Source: Burhinus oedicnemus
Lineage: Eukaryota > Chordata > Aves > Charadriiformes > Burhinidae
Assembly (NCBI GenBank): GCA_008921705.1
Contig: VFFE01007634.1
Coordinates: 1,331,085 to 1,395,084 of the forward strand
DNA: 64,000 bases
Direction: 5' to 3'
In this document: piece by piece, positions 16,177 through 28,330 of the stretch
How positions within the stretch are numbered: position 1 is the stretch's first letter
Layout of the letters: each line of letters opens with the position of its first letter
The notes under the pieces: generated by a model
Seen by the model: the letters and a program-made list of their open reading frames with translations, nothing else
What the model was told of the DNA's origin: nothing
The model's database searches: none
Made by a program: the position numbers and the translations under genes

Positions 16177-16988
16177 ATAATCCAAGGAAAAGGCAAATAA
16201 TGAAAAATTCCCTAATTCTCTGTCTCTGTTCCTCAACCCCTTCTGAAGAAGCTTTGGGTTAATATTCAATTTCATGAAATGACACCTTCTTCTTTAACAA
16301 GAATAAGATTTACTGCAAGGAGACATGGAAGAGTGAGGAGTGCTTTACATTAGGGATCCTGAAGTAAGGAGATACTTTAAGGCAGTTATAAATATAGGAA
16401 TAATTAAAATTAAGTAACCATAGGAACTTTCCTTGTGCTTTTTTTTAATTATTGCTGTCTCTAAGTTAATACCAGCATATCAGTGAAACCTAAAGGAAGA
16501 AAAGCTGTTCAAAAATCTCCTTTGTTTAACACATCTTACTGTCATATATTGATAAGCAATTGAGTTGGCACACAAACTGTAGTGACCAGACACACAGCTG
16601 GTCACAAAGTAACCTACATTGGCTCACTTCACTGTAAGGATGCAGGCTAGGACATACATATGGCTAGTTCTCCGCTGGCAGCCTTTTAAACTGAATTAAT
16701 TTGAATAAAAGCAGACATATAACCAAACCCCAAGATTCTTAGTGTTCTGTTTCATGGCAGTTCTTGTGCCATACTCATCACCACAAGAACTGAGGGGCTT
16801 CCATCAGTATTTTGTGTATGTGCCACGTGTTTGTATCCCCTCCTTTTCTTAGCTTGTGGAGTGGAACATCTTCCCTTAGGAGAGCTTTTGGATCTTTGTT
16901 GTTTTCTGAAATGTACAGTACCGCGAGTACTGTCTTAGAAAAGTTCTACCATGCTCTCAGCAGAGAGGGAAGAGGTTTTATACAGGCC
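16177..16988. repeat. Exact 812-bp direct duplication, left copy
   Basis: This stretch, from 'ataatccaagg' to 'tttatacaggcc', recurs base for base, as far as I could compare by eye, at 17009-17820, including the length of an eight-T run. It ends exactly at a 20-N gap, and its twin begins exactly after that gap. The most likely cause is two contigs that overlap but were scaffolded instead of merged. It contains an 11-bp inverted repeat (16758-16792) and a short open frame starting at 16812 that the gap interrupts; neither suggests a gene. Confidence 0.95.
16758..16792. repeat. Perfect 11-bp inverted repeat with 13-nt loop
   Basis: The arms 'cagttcttgtg' (16758-16768) and 'cacaagaactg' (16782-16792) are exact reverse complements separated by 13 bases. 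The same structure recurs at 17590-17624 in the duplicate copy. The arms contain the GTTCT and AGAAC half-sites of steroid-receptor elements, but the spacing is far from the 3-bp spacing those receptors need, so a function is not supported. It may simply be a chance hairpin. Confidence 0.75.
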
Positions 16989-17008
16989 NNNNNNNNNNNN
17001 NNNNNNNN
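16989..17008. other. Assembly gap of 20 N
   Basis: Twenty N separate the two identical 812-bp copies. The round number suggests a placeholder for unknown or negative gap size. Confidence 0.97.
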
Positions 17009-17820
17009 ATAATCCAAGGAAAAGGCAAATAATGAAAAATTCCCTAATTCTCTGTCTCTGTTCCTCAACCCCTTCTGAAGAAGCTTTGGGTTAATATTCA
17101 ATTTCATGAAATGACACCTTCTTCTTTAACAAGAATAAGATTTACTGCAAGGAGACATGGAAGAGTGAGGAGTGCTTTACATTAGGGATCCTGAAGTAAG
17201 GAGATACTTTAAGGCAGTTATAAATATAGGAATAATTAAAATTAAGTAACCATAGGAACTTTCCTTGTGCTTTTTTTTAATTATTGCTGTCTCTAAGTTA
17301 ATACCAGCATATCAGTGAAACCTAAAGGAAGAAAAGCTGTTCAAAAATCTCCTTTGTTTAACACATCTTACTGTCATATATTGATAAGCAATTGAGTTGG
17401 CACACAAACTGTAGTGACCAGACACACAGCTGGTCACAAAGTAACCTACATTGGCTCACTTCACTGTAAGGATGCAGGCTAGGACATACATATGGCTAGT
17501 TCTCCGCTGGCAGCCTTTTAAACTGAATTAATTTGAATAAAAGCAGACATATAACCAAACCCCAAGATTCTTAGTGTTCTGTTTCATGGCAGTTCTTGTG
17601 CCATACTCATCACCACAAGAACTGAGGGGCTTCCATCAGTATTTTGTGTATGTGCCACGTGTTTGTATCCCCTCCTTTTCTTAGCTTGTGGAGTGGAACA
17701 TCTTCCCTTAGGAGAGCTTTTGGATCTTTGTTGTTTTCTGAAATGTACAGTACCGCGAGTACTGTCTTAGAAAAGTTCTACCATGCTCTCAGCAGAGAGG
17801 GAAGAGGTTTTATACAGGCC
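17009..17820. repeat. Exact 812-bp direct duplication, right copy
   Basis: This is the second copy of the 16177-16988 segment, starting at the first base after the N gap and ending where unique sequence resumes with 'gagatcctgg'. Because the copy to the left is followed by the gap and the copy to the right continues into unique DNA, one true copy is enough to explain both contig ends. Confidence 0.95.
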
Positions 17821-19420
17821 GAGATCCTGGGGAAAGCTATGGCTCTAAAGAAAAAAGGAAAAAAAACATTACTTTGTCCAAGTTCAGAGTCATGAACTAG
17901 CCAAAGCTCTGGGTAAGCCAGTGCACTGTATGGCAGTCCCGGTCCTAAGAGAGCAGCCGGGAGAACGGCAGACACTGCTAGGTTAGGTCTTCCTCGCATC
18001 ATCCTCCAGACAGAGCACCTGTCACAAATATACCTGTCAGAGACCATGTGCTTCTTGGGCCTGTCTGCCCAAGAATGGGATTTTATGATCTCATCATTTG
18101 AAAACAATAAAACAACTTTAATTCTTCCTGTTTTCTCTTTGTTTAAATTTTCTGGGAACTGCTGTCAATGATTCATTGTTCTTTATTCGTTGTAGCTGTC
18201 ACCAAAGAGCAATATTTTTGTCATGGCAGAATTTTATTTCAGAATATGAATAATCAGACCTTATTGCCACTCTTAGATTCAGCATCTTGTTTTTCCAATT
18301 CCAATTATAGTCACAATAAATGTTAAGATTTGTTATAAAACTGAGATAACTTGCCTTTTGAGTTTACAGTTGAGTTTATCACGTTGATTCAGAGCAATTG
18401 CAAAGAAGAAACTTCAGTTGTCAGCTACTATCGTTCTATCTCACCCCAGGCATTTAAATTTATTCTGAAAAATTGTCTGTCAAGCCTTCAATGTTTACTC
18501 TTCTTTTTTTTAATTTTAACACGGCAGAGTGATGTTATTTATGGTAACACCGCTTAGCTTAATGGAGGTGCAGGGAGGAGGGGCATGTCAAACTGTGTGG
18601 AACAAGGGAGAGACCCCAGTGACAGTAAAGAAGATCACTTTTGAAAGCAACATTGCACTAAGGAGGGATTGTTAACTTTAGGGCTGCACCCAGAGCCTGT
18701 GTCATTGGGTGTCTTGTCTCCTGATGCAAAGAGGAGCAGATATGAAGCAGTAATACTGAAAGCACACATAGTTTCTCACATGCACTGCTTCCCAGCTTCC
18801 ACATGTAGGACTTCTTGAGTCACTATTTATATATTAAGAATACAACAAAAGACAGCAGATATTAATTGTATACAGTAGCTATCGACAGACTTATCGGTGT
18901 TGGTCAGGAAGACTTCCCTGGCTGCACGTTCTGCACTACTAAGGCTGCCTGTCAGAGATAGGTTGTCTTATTGGTTAAGAAGATGAGACAGGGAATAAGT
19001 TGGATGCAAGTTCTTGTGGATGCCCAAATCTACAGCTGAAGAACTACAGTCCTTTCTCTGTATGGCTGCACTAATGGCTGAAAGTTGCTTTTTCCAGTGG
19101 CTCAGTATGAAAGGATCCAGTGCTCCTTCCTTTCCTGACCTGTCCTGCCTCAGCACACATATAGCCTGATGTTACCCAGAATCTCTCTCGACCTGTTTTT
19201 TTATAAAGAAAATAGGAGGGAAAAGGGAATTTAAGCAACAATGATCAAAATTTGATTCATTAATACTCAAAACACGCATGGAAATCCCATGTGTGTGTCC
19301 CTTTTTTCTTTTTATCCCTGTGCCCAAGCACTACAAAAGCTGGTAGAAATACTACCACAGCCAGAGTACAAGAGTTTTGTCACTTAAAAATGTTGTTATT
19401 ATTATTAAGTCAAGATACAA

Positions 19421-19448
19421 GGGGAGAGGGGGGAAAGGGTTTCTGGGG
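19421..19448 (+). other. G-quadruplex motif on template strand of the gene
   Basis: G tracts at 19421-19424, 19428-19433, 19437-19439 and 19445-19448 are separated by 3, 3 and 5 bases and fit the G3+N1-7 rule on the plus strand, which is the template strand for STK32B transcription. Confidence 0.7.
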
Positions 19449-20552
19449 ATATTGCAACCCAAGTATTTCCTTTGGATATTTCCTGAAGAAAACTTGCAGC
19501 AGGAGCTGCTGAGTTTCCACATTGCTACAGACCTTGTTCCCGTGGGGTGCAGGAGAGGCACCAGCCTGCTGATGTGACAGCTTTAGAGCTGGATAGTCCA
19601 AGCACCGAAGTGGGCATAGATCTTCTGGCTCAGGCAATCCAGCGGTCTGCATATGGGGGAAGAAGGCAGAAAGCCAGCCTAGGGGGCCCTTTCTTTTTCA
19701 CAGCCCACTAGCAAGGGAGTCTAGAGTCTGGCTGTCTAACAGTCCTCCAGGCAAGACGAGAAAGGGGCAGGTTTCCAACAAAATTTTATCTTAATTGACG
19801 TATATCTTCAGAACATTTGATTCACTTTAATTGAGGTTTTCCTCTTAGAAAACAGTTCCTCTGGAAAAATTTAATCCAGTTCCAATAACAGCAAATTTAT
19901 CTTACTGCACACTAAGAGAAAATCATTATAAGCTGTCCTCCCAAGTTGTATTTGTCTTAATTTGAAGTAATAATTGCAGTGGATCTGACTCTTAGTGCTA
20001 AGGCTGGCAGCTGTAGCTAAATTGGACGGGACAATGGAAACAATATATTCCTTTAATAAGCTAGTATGAGCCTGAAAAACATTTTGGGTTGGGACTGGGA
20101 CCAGAAAAGAAACACTGCTTTGTTGTACACATTAACCAAAGCTTCTAACAGAGGCTGGTGGCAATTTACACACTATAGCAAATGAGAGCGGAAAGTTACT
20201 TTTAGCATACAAATATGTGGAATGAGGCTGTAAATTTATCCTCTGACAGAGAGAGGCAAATAGCTGCAGAAGTCATCCTTTGTGACCGCATGTGTTAGCT
20301 ACGGTCTTGAGTACAGGTTCAGAAATACAGCAAAAGCAGTCAAGAAAGCTGAAATTCTGAGAATGGAGCTGCGTTAACATCCTAAATACAAGACTGGCAA
20401 GGACAAAATCTTCTTTTCTTTCTCAGTTTCACATTCTTCTGTAATTCTTAGGCCACATCTTTAAACAGGCATCTAAACAATCAGGAAATTGTTTATATCT
20501 CTAGGTTCATCCATCTATGTGTAAATATGGAGCCACCTATATACACCCCTGA

Positions 20553-20748
20553 GCGTTAGATCAGTGAGATAAATCTCTCTGTCGCCTCTCCGCTCTTCCA
20601 TAATGATGACAATATTCAGCAGCCTCGCAGACTTGTAGTGAGATGGAAATGATGAGTGCAGAGCATCCTACGCGTCCTATCGAGACTCTCAGCCTACCAT
20701 TCTGGTTTCTCGTTCTGCCTCAGGAAAGTAAATTTTAATGCAGACCGT
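20553..20748. other. Small CpG-enriched patch
   Basis: Around nine CpG, including an ACGCGT at about 20670, lie in under 200 bases within CpG-poor intron. There is no open frame or repeat to explain it. It may be an enhancer or a chance cluster. Confidence 0.3.
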
Positions 20749-23700
20749 AGGTGTGGCTGCCCCACAAAACAGAAGTGCAATGGGAGAAAGGAAGAGGTGG
20801 CTTTGTAGCTATGAGCAAGGCAAACACTGGTCTTCTCTTGCTGCTCTGGTTTTTGTCAACAGCATTCCATTTTAACATGAGCACAACATTTCTGCTGCAC
20901 AGGGGTGGGTCTCCGGGTCAGAGGTTTTTTGCAGTCTGGCTTCCCATTGGAGGAGCAATCAGTCAGCACTGGTTTGTAATGGAAGTTTGTTTCAAATTGA
21001 TATTTGTGAGGAAACCAATCTGAAATCTCCTTGTCTTTATCCACCAGCTTACTACACAGAAGTAGGAGAACAAATGGCACTTGCACCACCAGGTGATACG
21101 TGTTTGACTTCTGAAAAAAAGACTTTAGTTGCCCACGTGCAGGAGAGCAGCCTGGGCTGTGACTCTGCCTAGCTAGGTTTTACACACCCAGACTGCAGAG
21201 TCCAAATCATCTCCTCCTTTCCCTTCTCTGCTGGCTTTAACATGGGTCCCAAGATCCCTACCCCAGGGCTCTGCCTGTAGAGATTTGTATGGTGTTATTT
21301 GGTACTAAAGCATCTCCCTTCCATTTCGGCTCTACACCAAACCACAACCACCCAAATTGCTTTCCTGTGACCGACCTCTGATGCAATCACTGAGCAGTGG
21401 CTCAAATATTTGCATTAGTTCATATAAAAAAACAGATCCAAACTGGAATCTTTAAAGCAAGTCTCACCTGCTGGGAGGCAGGTCTTTCAAAAAGAAGCCA
21501 AATACTTTTTGAGTATAACGGACTGGCATTTTGTTGCTTATAAAGTAAGGAAAGAAAATCACTATTTAATCAGAAAAGCTCAAAAGTGATCACATCCATA
21601 ATGTGACATTTATAATGTGGCATATGTGATGACGGTCTGTGCTCAGAAAGATAAAGGCAGAGCATGAGATAAAAATTCACCTCAAATGAATCATCAAGGG
21701 AGTAATATTAAGAATAAAAGTGGGCTAATAGAATTATTTTCCCAAATGCCAGACTGTAAATCACCTTATCTCACAGCTTCAAGGCTTCTGTCACAATATG
21801 GAAGAAAAATAATTAATTATAAAAATATGCATTGCATTCACATCCACTGCACAAAACTCCACAGAACTCGATAAAAACAATCAAAGCAATTGCTACAGAA
21901 GAAAAAAGTACCTTTGAAAGATCTATCTAAAGACCTATAAGTAATAATGAACCATTTGTTTCTTTCTCTGCCACTATTATAAATAGCTTGCTTTGTTATT
22001 AGTGTTGCTGATGCACTAGGTCTCAAAAAGATGATCCAGTGGGAATGGGAAAGGAAACAGAAAAGCATCAGCAATTAGTGAAATGTTAAAAGGGTAAAAA
22101 CTGCACAATCAGCTGATGACAGCATGAGGCCATCAAGGAACCAGTGGTACTGAAGTTTGGTCTACATGCCAATGGCATAAATTGTGTATGCAATGAATAT
22201 TTAAAAGGTAGGAAGGAAGCCCTTTGAAGCGCCAAGGTTTCATCAGAGAGCACACAAAAAGGCCAGTGGACACCTCTACCTAAATATTTCCAGATCAACA
22301 GTTTGACAGCTGGGAAAGTCACATTTTTCATACCCTCTACAGGTCTCCAGCCATTTTCCACATCAGCAGCATAATTAAATTCTGTGTAGCGAAATCTTTC
22401 CATTGATGGTTTGCTCACAAATTTGTCAAACTTGCTGACGTGTATTTTTCAGTATTTTTCAAATATTCTGGGATATGCACTTTACTCCCAGCTATAGCAA
22501 GTCTTTTTCTTATTTTTTCTAGTTACCCAGATTTAGAATTTGGTGGGAAATAAAACAATTTTTTAGACAGTTAGCAATCTCACCTCTCTTACTACTGGAT
22601 TAATCTCTTTTTCTGGCATTTCCTTGTACTGTGAAACAAGAAAATTACCAAAATACATTTAGACAAATGATAAGTATCCAATTCCGCTTTTTATTACTTT
22701 GCCTTTATATAATTAATACATCATATTGGGTATTTATTTGTTTGATTCCTAGCAGAGATCTCTTCTTGTTTGTATTTGACCAGTAATTCACAAGAAGATT
22801 TTGGTCTATTTGTGCCCTCATGTCTCTGGCATTTTGACATAGTGGGTCAAAACTGGAATTTTGTAACTTAGAGGAATTCTGAATGATAAAACTTTCTAGT
22901 AGCCACCATTTCTTCCCTTTTTCATGGTCATGTCAATTACTATCGCTGCAAGTGACAAAATGAAGCATAGTAAGAAACAAACAAAAAAAAGAGTTAATAT
23001 TAGCTGAATCATTATTTCCTGATGTCAAATTAGTGAGAAACATCATTTAAAAAATGCCACATTAAATTCATAATAAACTGGTTTTGCTAAATCAGCACAC
23101 TGGTCACTTTTAGTTTAGTTCCAAACTTTAAAATACATGAATTTTCAAATCAACTCCCGCTCCAACTGAGAACACCCAGTTTCAGGGATAGTGCCAACTT
23201 AGGGAATCAATCCCTTGGTTAAAATAAAACAAAAGTGCTCGCAATTCATTAGCGCTGATCTTGTCTATCAAACCATCATTGTTGTCGCCTCCCCCAGGAC
23301 AGCAGACCCATTTCTTGTCATGGGTATTAGTGTCTCTCGCTAGCTCTTCCTCACAGTTATTATCACTGCTCAGAAATACGTTCCAGAAACTAATTTTTCA
23401 CCTCAAACCCTTTCCTTCTTTTTCCTTGCCTTGTCCAGCTGTTCAAGTTCAGCTTGCCAATAGCATGTCCTCAAGAAGAGGCACATGTGCAACCTGCTCC
23501 ATCCCCTCCTTCTGCCTGTCCCCATTGCACTCTGAATACAGCGGCAACCTGTGACAGCGTGTGAACAGTTTGTTCGTACAATATTGTCAAGGGTGCTAGT
23601 TTTTGCAGGGCTGGACTTGTTGATATCAGAAGAAAAGCTGCCTGTGTAAATCCACTGCTTGCTTTGTCCTTCTTTTTCTGTGTAGAGTAGTTCCTTCCTG

Positions 23701-25530
23701 TACGTCAGGAGTCACAAGACACAGCATAAGTGTACTGAGCTTTTTAAAAGAAAAGATATGAGCTACCTGCAAAAGCCAATCTCCTTCAGTGATCTTCATG
23801 CAGGAAAGGGAGAAATCTTCAATGCCATTAAAGAGAAGGAATGCGATATTGATGTAAATTAAAGAATTAATAGGTCTCAAGTGCAATATTGATTAGTGAC
23901 TTCTAATCACATTCATAGCATCCCTGTGAATTATGTGGGTAACACTTATGTCTCCGTTCTACCTATACATATTTGAAACAAGAAGATAACATAAAGTTAC
24001 TGAGAACTGTTCATCTCCGCAGCAGTGGAACCCAATATTCAAAAGTCAGAATTTCCCAATTCCTATCAGTAGGCACACTCTGCCATAAGAGCTCAGCTCT
24101 GACATCAAATGCAATAAAATGCAGTTCAGTGTCTTGGTGTGTAGCATTTGATTACATAAAATACTCACTCTGTTAATGTAATTGCCTTTCTCTCTGACAG
24201 TTAGTTTTAATTAGGGACCAGCTCATTAGTATGTCATAGGTGCAGTTCTTCCCTAAATACTCTGGTAGAAAATTGGGATATTGATATTTCAGGTGATTCA
24301 AAAGAAAAAGGGGAAAATATCATGATCAAAACCTCAGCTTTTAATACTTATTGCAGAAAGACTATCTGAATCTGTGCTGTAATGCCATGGTCTTTTAATG
24401 TGCATATTATGGCAAATTTCTAAAAGAGTGATGAAATGTAAGAGTTAGGACATTTGGAATTCACCAATGAAAGAAGTGATATGGGAGACAAATGAGTTTG
24501 AAAGTCTAACGGAGATTTGTTAGACTTAATAATGAAAACAATGTGCTGCTTCTTTATCTGAATTACCAGATATTTTAATCAGTAGAATCGTTAATTGTCA
24601 GCTACTGCTCATAGGAATGTGAGTGCTGTTCTGCCAGAATGGTTTCTGGGCTATTACATCTGCAAATATAATTCCCTACTGGTGTTGGGATGTTAATTTT
24701 GAATCATGAGTGGTTAACTAAGATTGGCACATGCCTTTAGTTGAACAAACACTATTTTATTTCTTACCACTTAACTCGTGTAAGTGATTTCATAGTGCAG
24801 AAAACACAGTAAGTGTTGTCAAAAAAGAGGAGTTTACTCAGGAAAATTTTCCCAAGCGAGTCCAAATAAGCAATTAAGATGAGTACTTGGCACAGCAACA
24901 TCATATACATCATGTTTCACATAATTTACAGAGAGTATCTGAAAGTTTTACAAAACATAAAACTTTTGGGTGAGGTGTGTGAGAGTCTGTGTGTCTGTCA
25001 AAGAAACAAACCGTCAGTTCACCGGTAGACAACTAAAAGAACAAATATTTCAGGTGATCCAAACCACCCATTTTATACACAGACATCTAATCTCTTCAGT
25101 CCATCAAAGTCAAAAGTAAGTATTTTGCATACTTTTGGAGGGGAGAAGAGGGAGATTGAGAGCAGTCAATTAGCTGAACTTTCCTTCAGTAGAAGTGATT
25201 GCAAGATCCCATTTTCACATTTAGGAAGGGATAGTTGATGGTGCTACGTTCACTCCTTAGTCTCTCTTTCTCTCTCCTGGAAGTAAGCTATTTGAAACTG
25301 CTCAGGAACTTTAACTGTCGGAATAAGATTTAGTAAAAAACCTGTCAAGGTTAATTTTATTCATTAATCACCGGCATTTTTCTCCCTTAAGCACATAGGG
25401 GATAGAGTAGGACTCAGGCAGCAGGGAATACCAACAATATTGATAAATTAGAGACACTCACGTGCTTCTGAGCCATGATATTTAAATAAAAATATTGTAA
25501 ATTGAGAAATAAACAAACATGCTTTTCAGG

Positions 25531-25561
25531 CTTTTCTTTTCCTTTTCTTTTTTTTTTTTTT
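25531..25561. repeat. Polypyrimidine tract ending in T14
   Basis: The pattern (C)T4 with variations leads into a run of 14 T at 25548-25561. It is low complexity; no target-site duplication or element body was seen. Confidence 0.85.
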
Positions 25562-27180
25562 AAACTTCCAATTCATATATTTGAATTCTTCACAGCTACA
25601 TGATAGTCACACACTAAGTGATGTGCTTCAGATGTGAATTGGTTTTCAGCCATTCCTCAGCTCCAGGAACTGATAAATAAATATAAACAACACATGGAAA
25701 AAATAAACACCATCTTTCAGATTTTCTCAAATACTTCATCAGGGTTCAGTCTTCAGTATGTAATTTTCTCTCCTATGAACACTCTGATGGCCTGGAATTG
25801 CTTCTGAAAGACTCATGCTACTCAACTACTTATTCCCTTTGGTGAAAAGATGTTTTGTCCAAAAAACTTTTTAGCAAATAACTGTCTCTGGGCACTATTG
25901 TTTTATTTAAAAAGTATCAGAAATGTTCCTGAACCATATTTGACTGAAGTGGTTGCTGATTTTATGGTTGTGGTTTTTGCAGTCAAGTTGTCAAATTTGC
26001 TAGCCACTAATTCCTGAAACTCGGCTTCCACTTGACATGGAAAATGCATGATGAAGTACTGCATATTCTGACTTTGATCTGAACATCTAAGCCCTTAATT
26101 TGGAGGACATATATGCATGAATCAAAGAAAGGATATACCCCAGAGTTTCATACTTAATTTCAGAGTAGCAGAGTTACGGTTGCACTATTATTTCTGAACT
26201 TTTATACTCGACTATGTACTTAATGGAATGAAAGAGAATTATAGCAGGAGGTAGAATGTGATTCAAACTCAACTGTGGGTTTTGAATTATGGATGGCTGT
26301 GTTATCTTTGCACAAATAGAAAGGCAAAGTAGCAGCTAATAATCTGCAACAGAATCGAAGTACACAAGAAAAGAGAAGTTAATTTACAAGCTTTTCAATT
26401 TCTGTGGAAGATCGGAAAATAAAACCTAACAAGCAAGATTACTTTAATTCATATGTTAGAAGAGTAGTTTGAAGAGAAAAACAACACATGAAAATACATA
26501 AAGGGAGAGCAATGAAGGAGAACAATATCTCAACAGGGAATTCTTCAGTTATTTGACAAAACCAGTCAGATAGTGTCACACAAAACAAGTCAACTATTTC
26601 CTAACAACAGGAAGATATTCCCAAACAAAGAATGAAGCACAAGGAGAATGTTTTTGGGAGAACAATACCACAAGCTTGTTGAACCAGCCATGTTTAAATG
26701 AACTTCAAATATGTCAGTTTATAAATAAGACACAAAACAGCTTGAGAAACCTGTGGTAGACATAGAGCACATTTGAGCTGATCTTCAGCAAACAGTGCTT
26801 TCATCCAATATCTCAAGCAGTGAGGCTGTGTATCTCACACTGCAAGTACACACTAGTATTTCTCCTTAACTCAGAAAAGTTGTTTCTGTTCTTTGCTTTA
26901 CTGTCAGACATGCTTAATATACCAAAACTCTTATAGATTCTCTCGAAGAGGAGAGATCTTGAAAAAGATTATCCTCTTAGTAGGCTACTCAGTGCTTAAA
27001 AGAGAAAGATGACACTTATGAGACTTTTAAGGTTTACTCAAAGCCTGCTCTGAACCTTCTGGTCTTTCAAGCAGGGCCAGGACAACCTGGCCAACATGGA
27101 ATCAAAGCTAAAGAATTTTAAATGGGATTTTTTTCCTGAAAATGGGAGTAAAAGAGAAAACTCAACAATCCCTCTCTCAA

Positions 27181-27268
27181 AACACCCCCTCCCCCAAAAA
27201 AAAACCCCAAACCAAAACAACAACCAAAAAAACCCCAAAACCCCAAACCCCAACCCCAAAAAAGCCCC
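27181..27268 (-). other. C4A2-4 tract; minus strand has a telomere-like G-quadruplex motif
   Basis: The plus strand is a run of C4/C5 blocks separated by A-rich spacers. On the minus strand, positions 27257 to 27233 read as four G4 tracts separated by TT, TTT and TTTT, a textbook intramolecular G-quadruplex and close to the ciliate telomere units G4T2 and G4T4. Additional tracts lie at 27265-27268, 27205-27208 and 27185-27195. The minus strand is the sense strand of STK32B, so the motif would also be present in its pre-mRNA. A role is inference only. Confidence 0.85.
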
Positions 27269-28005
27269 ACCATGCACTGTCTACTCATGGTGTTACTCTG
27301 ATATTCAACCTTCCTATGAAAGCTGACATACAAAGGGCAAGATATGAGGTTCTTGTCTATTGAGTACAAGGAACATTCCAAATGCAGGCACCTGTGACCA
27401 GCTGGTAGACAGCAGCTTTTTTACATTAATGGTTAAGACAGCAGGTGCTGACTCTTCCTGTAGAAGAGAAATAAGCCCACACTGCTCTACCATTCCAAAA
27501 GGCCTTTTGTGTACTGTTGCCTCATACAGTCATAAGCTTCAACCATATTCGACCCATAAACAAATGACTTACTATCAATTCCCCTGGCATGCAGGATCAT
27601 CCTGGTAGACCGCCCATGCCCAGCCATTCTTCTGAACCTAGTCAATACACAGTGACACTCTTTTCAACATGACCCTGGGGCTGCAACATCACTGCTGGCC
27701 CACGCTTAAAGCACAATTCAAGCCATACTCATCTAGAATTGAGCTAATATTTAGTAGAAATAACAAAGCTTTTCTTACAAGTTCATCAGACTAACAAGGA
27801 AGCCATTAAATTCTATGATAAGAGTCATCTCCACACACACATGAATGCAAAAGAGCCCAGAGGAGCAATGGGACAAGGGAGTACTAAACTGTATATCACA
27901 GGAGAGCCATCAGCCTCATAGGTTGGGCATGATTCCCATCACCGTAAGTCAATGGGAGACATTCTCCAGACGACCTTTTGGACCGAATGGGGGAGTTAAT
28001 GCCCA

Positions 28006-28029
28006 GGGGTATGGGATGCAGGGAAGGGG
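28006..28029 (+). other. G-quadruplex motif beside the degenerate minisatellite
   Basis: G tracts of 4, 3, 3 and 4 at 28006-28009, 28013-28015, 28021-28023 and 28026-28029 have loops of 3, 5 and 2 bases. The motif lies just upstream of the repeated cores that begin at 28050. Confidence 0.7.
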
Positions 28030-28044
28030 AGCAGGATAAGTAAC

Positions 28045-28330
28045 CTGGAAGCTGGTTATTGAAGGGGCCATAAGTCTGTGCTGGACATACACATCTCTCT
28101 GAGTGAGACAACAGGAGGAGCTGGCTATTAGAGGGACCAGGAATTCCCAGACAACTGCCAGGGTGACTGTGGGAAAACTGAGCGAGCTGTTTGCATGCGT
28201 GTGTGTCTCTGTGCTAAAGGCAGCTGGAGATAAGAGGATCCAGGATCCAGTAGCTGGGTCAGCTAAGAATTACACTAGACTACCCAGCTACTAGGTTGCC
28301 TAAAGGCACTTGCTGGAGGGATCCATAGTG
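28045..28330 (+). repeat. Degenerate minisatellite, spacing about 70-105 bp
   Basis: A core resembling 'agctggctattagagggacc' recurs with drift. It appears at 28050 ('agctggttattgaaggggcc'), 28119 ('agctggctattagagggacc') and 28222 ('agctggagataagaggatcc'), with a shorter form near 28311 ('tgctggagggatcc'). The last two are each preceded by 'ctaaaggca' (28214 and 28300). The spacers are G/T-rich with many 'gtgtg' words, and similar composition continues to about 28680. It may be the internally repetitive part of an older dispersed element covering roughly 27840-28770, possibly an LTR, but I cannot classify it. Confidence 0.6.

Noticed and set aside
16812..17012. Two identical small open frames at 16812 and 17644
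   Set aside because: They are the two copies of the probable assembly duplication, and one runs into the N gap.
21594..21628. 'atcacat' and 'atgtgat' inverted words with 'ataatgtg' repeats
   Set aside because: The pairing does not extend past 7 bases and the inner words are direct repeats, so no stable structure is supported.
27233..27257. Contaminating ciliate telomere (C4A2/C4A4 repeats)
   Set aside because: The loop lengths vary between units, and the tract sits inside unique bird-like intron sequence with no junction on either side.
27038..27381. Gly/Phe-rich and Lys/Pro/Asn-rich open frames on both strands
   Set aside because: They are translations of the C4A-type simple repeat and of its complement, not proteins.
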